Source of the DNA: Bacteroidota bacterium
GTDB lineage: Bacteria > Bacteroidota > Bacteroidia > Flavobacteriales_D > Sanyastnellaceae
Reading direction: 5' to 3'
Length of the DNA stretch: 5,520 bases
NCBI GenBank assembly: GCA_027618855.1
Contig: JAQCID010000092.1
Location: forward strand, 1 to 5,520
Shown here: in pieces, positions 1 through 5,520 of the stretch
How the letters are laid out: the number at the start of each line of letters is the position of its first letter
Position numbering within the stretch: the first letter of the stretch is position 1
The notes under the pieces: model-generated
The model's database searches: none
What the model was told of the DNA's origin: nothing
What the model saw: the letters and a program-made list of their open reading frames with translations, nothing else
Position numbers and translations under genes: made by a program

Positions 1-1
1 G

Positions 2-1738
<1,737 letters not shown>

Positions 1739-1757
1739 GAAGACCTTGTTCCTCTGC

Positions 1758-3767
1758 CTAAGGCGTTTTGTAGAGGATTTCGAGCGGTCCGGTGTATGAG
1801 CCTGTCTGGACTTCTCCACACAAGGACTTGTAGTCCACAACGATCAGATAAGAACCACTTGAAAGTTGATCTCCGTTTGCCCTTCCATCCCATGCCAGAG
1901 GGAGTCCATTGTTCGCAAAAACAAGGTCACCCCATCGGTTGTAAATGATGAGGTTGTACTCGTCTAGAACGGAGAGTGTTTCCACACTTGGTTGGTCAGA
2001 AAGAAAAGGTTTTAAGTAGTCGTTGTAGTAGTCTCCATTGGGTGTGATGACGTTGGGCATCGTGAGTTGAGAGATGTCGATAAATGCATTTTCATCTTGT
2101 TCTACGGTGACGAAATCGGGGAAGGTTGTGGCACAACCGTTTTCACTAAATGTGACTGTAAGCGTATATTCTCCTGGCAGACCTGCAACAGGTTCGAGAG
2201 ATGTTGGGTCAAGAAGTCCTCCTTCGCCTTCAACCCATGTCCACTCAATTTCATTTGTGTAGGTGTCAGGAGAAATGAGTGTCCCTAAGATAGCAATTTG
2301 GGGCGTTTCACAGCTGATCATGCCTTCTGCAAACCCGAGGTCTATCAACGGAGCTGTAAAGTCTTCCAAGACCACCGCTTCATCTTCTGAGGTACATCCA
2401 TTCTCAGGATTGGTGACGAGTAAATTGTAGGTTCCTGCAGATACAGCTGTGGGTTCGGCGACATTGCTGCTCCCGAAAAAGTCTCCATCACTTGTAGACC
2501 AAACAAACTCAGCCCCGTTGTCATTAGATTCTCCCTGAAGCACGATTGTGGGGGTGTCGCAATTGATCACGCCACCCAGGCCTGCATCTGCTGAAAAGGA
2601 CAATGTATCCAGTTCAATGTTGTATGTGTCCTCTGCAGTACAAGCTCCGTCATCAAACGAAAGGCTGACAGTATATGAGCCTCCATTGTCTATGACAGCG
2701 CCAAATTCCTCAGAGCTGAGGAAATTCCCTCCGTTTGAAGCGGACCAATTGTACGTTAAGCCATCATCAAAATTGGAATTGGCAGTTAAAATCACAGTTG
2801 TATTGATACAATCGATGACATCAAAATCCGCAGAGATGTCCACCTCCAAGGGTTCTACGAAAACCTCGATCGTTTGCGATTGTATGTCACCGCAGAAGTC
2901 AGTATATGTGACTGTATACACCTGTGTGGATGGGGGTGTAGCAATCGGATCATATGCATTTGGATCGCTTAAAAAATCAGTGGGTGTCCAAGTAAATGGT
3001 TGTGACAGATCGCCGGCTGAGATTAATTGCGTGGATTGACCAGGACACAGTGTGACATCTCCAGTAGGTGTTGCGTTTTCATAGAGGCAGACTGTGTGTA
3101 TGTTGTTTGCGCCACCTGTAGAGGAGGTGAACCCCCAAGTGACTTGAGTGTCTCCATCGAAGATGTCATTGATTAAGTCAATGCTCGCTACAAGTCTGAA
3201 TTCACAATCGAAATAAACATTGAGTTCTTCTGTGATTGGGTCCCATGTGATTTGAACTGCATGGTCCAAACCATCTTCAATATCTGCCCCAATAGAAGTC
3301 GCTGTCACAGGTCCTGCTATTGCTGTTGGTGCGGTATGGTCGACATTGCCATCAGAGATGATGCCAATGTGGTCATCAAGGAGATCGCCTACGTCAGGAT
3401 TCAGATAAGTATCGAACTCTATGCCTAAGCTGGGAAGCAATCCTTGAAATCCCATGCCTTGCCCCAGTGAACCTATAGCAGAAGGCCCGATTGTTTGCAT
3501 CACAAACATCATCCCGTCACCGCCGGGATTCGCGCTGGACCCATTCCCTTGATTGTCCCCGAAATTCATTTTAAACTGAACGTCGAATGGTTGCTCTAAA
3601 TCAATGGCCTCATCATACCAAACAGCACCTACCTGTGCTGGCAAAGCGTCGGTTAATTGATAGCAACTGCCACCAACGGATACAGCATTGCCCTGAAGAG
3701 TATATTGAGGGGTTGCTGTGAAAGACAGGAAACACAAGGGTATAGCTATGTAGTTACGAATGCGCAT
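1758..3767 (-). CDS. Secreted L-type lectin-domain protein with Cys-paired Ig-like repeats and T9SS type B sorting domain
   Basis: Likely an exported, surface-attached or released glycan-binding protein or adhesin of 669 residues. Numbering is from the ATG at 3767-3765, chosen because it directly begins a signal peptide (MRIRNYIAIPLCFLSFTA); an in-frame GTG seven codons upstream (3788) would only add a polar extension. The L-type lectin domain spans about 34-230. GGDG at 82-85 supplies the carbohydrate-contacting Asp84. The loop with IEFDTYLN and DHIGI carries Glu117, Asp119, Tyr121, Asn123, Asp128 and His133, matching the concanavalin A metal ligands. Next come an Ig/PKD-like module (about 234-304, beginning VTLCPGQS), three repeats of about 83 residues (305-559), and a C-terminal domain (about 570-666) with ITPNGD, YNRWGDLVF and WDGRANG, which is the gliding-motility-associated CHU_C/type B T9SS signal. 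The export route is therefore Sec to the periplasm, then T9SS across the outer membrane. No catalytic domain is visible. The ligand and cellular role are unknown. It lies downstream of the TonB receptor on the same strand. Confidence 0.93.
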   Translation of the reverse strand: MRIRNYIAIPLCFLSFTATPQYTLQGNAVSVGGSCYQLTDALPAQVGAVWYDEAIDLEQPFDVQFKMNFGDNQGNGSSANPGGDGMMFVMQTIGPSAIGSLGQGMGFQGLLPSLGIEFDTYLNPDVGDLLDDHIGIISDGNVDHTAPTAIAGPVTATSIGADIEDGLDHAVQITWDPITEELNVYFDCEFRLVASIDLINDIFDGDTQVTWGFTSSTGGANNIHTVCLYENATPTGDVTLCPGQSTQLISAGDLSQPFTWTPTDFLSDPNAYDPIATPPSTQVYTVTYTDFCGDIQSQTIEVFVEPLEVDISADFDVIDCINTTVILTANSNFDDGLTYNWSASNGGNFLSSEEFGAVIDNGGSYTVSLSFDDGACTAEDTYNIELDTLSFSADAGLGGVINCDTPTIVLQGESNDNGAEFVWSTSDGDFFGSSNVAEPTAVSAGTYNLLVTNPENGCTSEDEAVVLEDFTAPLIDLGFAEGMISCETPQIAILGTLISPDTYTNEIEWTWVEGEGGLLDPTSLEPVAGLPGEYTLTVTFSENGCATTFPDFVTVEQDENAFIDISQLTMPNVITPNGDYYNDYLKPFLSDQPSVETLSVLDEYNLIIYNRWGDLVFANNGLPLAWDGRANGDQLSSGSYLIVVDYKSLCGEVQTGSYTGPLEILYKTP
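1761..2060 (-). other. T9SS type B C-terminal sorting domain (CHU_C / gliding motility-associated)
   Basis: Residues 570-669 of the lectin protein form the C-terminal signal recognised by the type IX secretion machinery. Signature segments are PNVITPNGD at its start, YNLIIYNRWGDLVF in the middle, and WDGRANGDQLSSGSY before the last strands. The domain ends nearly at the stop codon, as is usual. In better-studied flavobacteria, type B domains need their own PorP/SprF-like partner for export; no such partner gene is in this window. Confidence 0.92.
2091..2855 (-). repeat. Three tandem Ig/PKD-like protein repeats, each with one cysteine pair
   Basis: Residues 305-559 of the lectin protein divide into three units (about 305-390, 391-472 and 473-559). 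Each begins with a strand ending in an I-x-C type motif, followed by a T-x-x-I/V-x-L pattern. Each then has a tryptophan in the middle and ends with G-x-Y-T/N-L/V-x-V, then G-C or G-A-C. The cysteines fall at 320/376, 403/458 and 486/545, a period of 83 residues and a within-unit spacing of 55-59. This suggests one disulfide per beta-sandwich, so that the units form a stalk between the lectin head and the sorting domain. The units are diverged in sequence, so this is not a recent DNA duplication. Unit borders are approximate. Confidence 0.75.
3369..3419 (-). other. Metal-binding and sugar-binding loop of the L-type lectin domain
   Basis: These codons encode residues 117-133 of the lectin protein. 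Aligned without gaps to concanavalin A residues 8-24, all six metal-ligand positions are the same: Glu8/Glu117, Asp10/Asp119, Tyr12/Tyr121, Asn14/Asn123, Asp19/Asp128 and His24/His133. In legume lectins this loop holds the Mn2+ and Ca2+ ions that order the sugar site, and the Asn also contacts sugar. A functional Ca2+/transition-metal-dependent lectin is therefore likely. The comparison rests on the remembered concanavalin A sequence, not on a computed alignment. Confidence 0.85.
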
Positions 3768-3882
3768 GTATTGTACCAATTTAACCACAAACTACGAAAA
3801 ATGAGTACGTATTGTGAAGTTCTTCATCAAGAAGATGAACACTCCAATGGTGACAGGTTGTGTTGATTTGAATTCTTTTTCT
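3768..3882. other. Intergenic gap between receptor and lectin genes
   Basis: This 115-base spacer follows the receptor stop and precedes the lectin ATG, both on the minus strand. It contains a weak hairpin (TTCATC at 3823-3828 with GATGAA at 3834-3839, loop of 5) that is not directly followed by a T-run on the minus strand. A TAGTTTG on the minus strand about 18-25 bases before the ATG resembles the Bacteroidota -7 element TAnnTTTG but is one base short and lacks a well-placed -33 TTG. No Shine-Dalgarno sequence precedes the ATG. Neither a promoter nor a terminator can be called. Confidence 0.5.
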
Positions 3883-3894
3883 TTAGAATTCTAA
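3870..3894. repeat. Inverted repeat with 12-bp palindrome over the receptor stop codon
   Basis: TTAGAATTCTAA at 3883-3894 is a perfect palindrome that includes the TAA stop of the receptor gene. A second GAATTC lies at 3870-3875, so the two GAATTC copies could pair as a 6-bp stem with a 10-base A/T-rich loop. On the receptor's strand no U-tract follows, so it does not look like an intrinsic terminator. It may be chance, since half of it is coding sequence. Confidence 0.4.
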
Positions 3895-5520
3895 ATGCAG
3901 TTTAAGATTGAGCCTTCTTCCTGTAAGGAAGTTTGGTATGGCATATTGTCTTCCATTCACATCCTCGATCCATGTGTGGTTAATCGTATTGTTGATTCCC
4001 AGGATGTTGAATACCTCAAGAGAAATAAAGCCGTTTTTATTCTGATGTTTTTCAGACGTCAGAAGCTCTTTGGAAAAGCCGATGTCAACCCTCCTGTAAG
4101 CAGGGGTGCGAAGTACATCTTGATATCGGTTCATCGTGGGTGGGCCGTAGGGGAGGCCTGTGCCAAAAAACAAGCTTAGTAAGACCTTGTATTCAGGGTT
4201 GTTAGGCATCTCATCCTGGAACAACATGCTTACACTAAGGCGTTGGTCACTGGGTCGTGCAATATTTCCGGGTTCGATAAGTACAGTATCTACTGCGACG
4301 TCATTCCAAGTATAGCCAGGGATGATTTTGATGCCCTCGTTGTTATACAGTTCCAAATAGAAATCATCTGCAATATCCTCCTCCGTTTTAAGAACACTAA
4401 ACCTCATCCAACTCTCAATCCCGTCGATGAACTCTCCATTGAGCATTAAATCGATTCCTGTAGCGTATCCACTCGAGTTGTTTGTGGCATAATAACGTTG
4501 ACGTACATTTTCAACTTCATAGGGAATGATTTGGTCCAAATCCTTGTAATACATCTCACCTACAAACTTGAATTGACGGCTGTACATTTCGAATTGATGG
4601 TCCACACCACCTACAGCATGTATGGCGCGCTGCGGAAGGATGTCCGGATTGAGTGTGCCGTTGACTCCGCGCATTTCACGATAGAAGGGAGGCTGCCAGT
4701 AATATCCACCAGCAAAGGACCACGTGGTGAGAGGGTTTATTGTAGGTGTGAAGCTGATGTGAGCCCGAGGTCCACCCACAAGGTGCTTTCTCGAGGTGTC
4801 GCCAGGAGAAATGTCAGGTGTACTTAGAGACCAGTAGTGGAACCGAGCACCGATGTGGGCGTTTAGGATTCCTTTCTCTAATTCGATTTGCCACGTGTCT
4901 TGGACATAGCCTGTAATTCTGTTTGATCGGACGGTGTTGGATGTTCGGACGACGTCTTGGAACTCCAGAGGCTGAAATGGCTCTGCTCCAGGATCTGTGT
5001 AGCCTACATTGTCCTGGGGATGGGGTGATATATATCCAGAACTGTCCACAAAAGACCACTCTGATAAATTGTCAAGAATAAGTTCAGTCGACCCTTTGAG
5101 TCCCCATTCCAGAAAATGTTTTCCTTGCCCGATGTCTATTGATCCCTTTAAGGCTGAAGACAAAACCGTTGCTTCTAGTTGATTCCTGGCGTGATTCAGA
5201 AAGCCGCCAACGCCAAGATTGTTTGCAGATTCACCGAAATCGTCTGAGCCAGGATCGAGCTCTAGCTCATCTAACCAATACGCTCCCAAGATGTCAAATG
5301 ATTCTGTCTCTACCGTTCTAAATGCAGAATTAATCCAACGGATTCTAGTGTTTTCGGTGATCCTTTCAAAAGCAAGTGCCCCAAACCCTGTTTGATAAGA
5401 GGTTTCCTCTTCTCCATCAAAAAATATTTTCAACCGTATTGCATTGTTGATCGTGCCGATGTCTGTTTCTCGTGTCTGAGGCACAAACTTGTAATCGTTC
5501 TGGCCGTAAACGCCGAGGAG
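3883..5520 (-). CDS. TonB-dependent outer-membrane receptor, C-terminal part (5'-partial at window edge)
   Basis: Outer-membrane beta-barrel transporter that imports a ligand with energy from TonB-ExbB-ExbD. The frame is open through base 5520, so the true start lies to the right; the GTG at 5484 is internal (the preceding codons read LLGVYGQNDYKF). The 545 visible residues, numbered from 5520, are barrel only: alternating strands rich in aromatic and polar residues, with GYVQDTW near 204-210, QPPFYRE near 276-282 and GLPYGPP near 455-461. YRRVDIGFSKEL lies near 475-486 and NNTINHTW near 510-517, with LKLHLEF at the end. The terminal phenylalanine is the usual signal for outer-membrane assembly. 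The signal peptide, any CarboxypepD_reg-like N-terminal domain and the plug must lie outside the window. The barrel resembles a family widespread in Bacteroidota, but the substrate cannot be told. The stop is TAA at 3885-3883; the lectin gene follows on the same strand about 115 bases later. No SusD-like gene is visible next to it on its downstream side. Confidence 0.94.
   Translation of the reverse strand, partial: LLGVYGQNDYKFVPQTRETDIGTINNAIRLKIFFDGEEETSYQTGFGALAFERITENTRIRWINSAFRTVETESFDILGAYWLDELELDPGSDDFGESANNLGVGGFLNHARNQLEATVLSSALKGSIDIGQGKHFLEWGLKGSTELILDNLSEWSFVDSSGYISPHPQDNVGYTDPGAEPFQPLEFQDVVRTSNTVRSNRITGYVQDTWQIELEKGILNAHIGARFHYWSLSTPDISPGDTSRKHLVGGPRAHISFTPTINPLTTWSFAGGYYWQPPFYREMRGVNGTLNPDILPQRAIHAVGGVDHQFEMYSRQFKFVGEMYYKDLDQIIPYEVENVRQRYYATNNSSGYATGIDLMLNGEFIDGIESWMRFSVLKTEEDIADDFYLELYNNEGIKIIPGYTWNDVAVDTVLIEPGNIARPSDQRLSVSMLFQDEMPNNPEYKVLLSLFFGTGLPYGPPTMNRYQDVLRTPAYRRVDIGFSKELLTSEKHQNKNGFISLEVFNILGINNTINHTWIEDVNGRQYAIPNFLTGRRLNLKLHLEF

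Noticed and set aside
2548..3039. A 163-codon open frame on the plus strand inside the lectin gene.
   Set aside because: It is antisense to the Ig-like repeats, shows no recognisable domain or export signal, and the minus-strand frame is clearly the coding one.
3732..3767. Lipoprotein signal at Cys12 of the lectin protein.
   Set aside because: The residues before the cysteine (I-P-L-C) do not fit a lipobox, and the cysteine lies inside the hydrophobic core of the signal peptide.
3768..3800. Possible Bacteroidota promoter (TAGTTTG) before the lectin gene.
   Set aside because: The -7-like element is one base short of TAnnTTTG and no TTG lies at the expected distance upstream.
3819..3840. Hairpin in the receptor-lectin gap as a terminator.
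   Set aside because: The stem is only 6 bp and AT-rich, and the nearest T-run on the minus strand is about 20 bases further on.
4814..5059. An 81-codon minus-strand frame inside the receptor gene.
   Set aside because: It overlaps the receptor in another frame and has no features of a real protein.

Overview
The window looks like an ordinary chromosomal stretch from a Bacteroidota bacterium, probably a flavobacterial or related, perhaps marine, lineage. The strongest sign is the C-terminal type B sorting domain of the type IX secretion system (T9SS) on the central gene, because that system is confined to this phylum. The TonB-dependent receptor is of a kind common in Bacteroidota, and no gene start shows a clear Shine-Dalgarno sequence, which also fits. 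The exact genus cannot be read from this sequence.

There are three protein genes, which fill almost the whole window. (1) Positions 1-1738, plus strand: ligA, the NAD+-dependent DNA ligase. It enters from the left edge without its first roughly 95 residues and is otherwise complete through the BRCT domain. (2) Positions 1758-3767, minus strand: a complete gene of 669 codons for a secreted protein. It has a signal peptide, an L-type (legume-type) lectin domain, an Ig/PKD-like module, three tandem repeats each with a pair of cysteines, and a T9SS type B C-terminal domain. (3) Positions 3883-5520, minus strand: the C-terminal 545 residues of a TonB-dependent outer-membrane receptor whose start lies beyond the right edge.

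ligA and the lectin gene converge, with only 19 bases between their stop codons. The receptor and lectin genes run in the same direction, separated by about 115 bases, so they could be co-transcribed, but nothing in the gap proves or excludes this. ligA is housekeeping and has no evident functional link to the other two. The receptor (import across the outer membrane) and the lectin (a secreted or surface-attached glycan binder) are both envelope proteins, and a shared role in glycan handling is only an inference. No RNA genes, mobile elements, CRISPR arrays or clear promoters were seen. No evidence for a novel multi-gene system was found. The most notable item is the lectin, whose metal-binding loop matches the concanavalin A site position for position.
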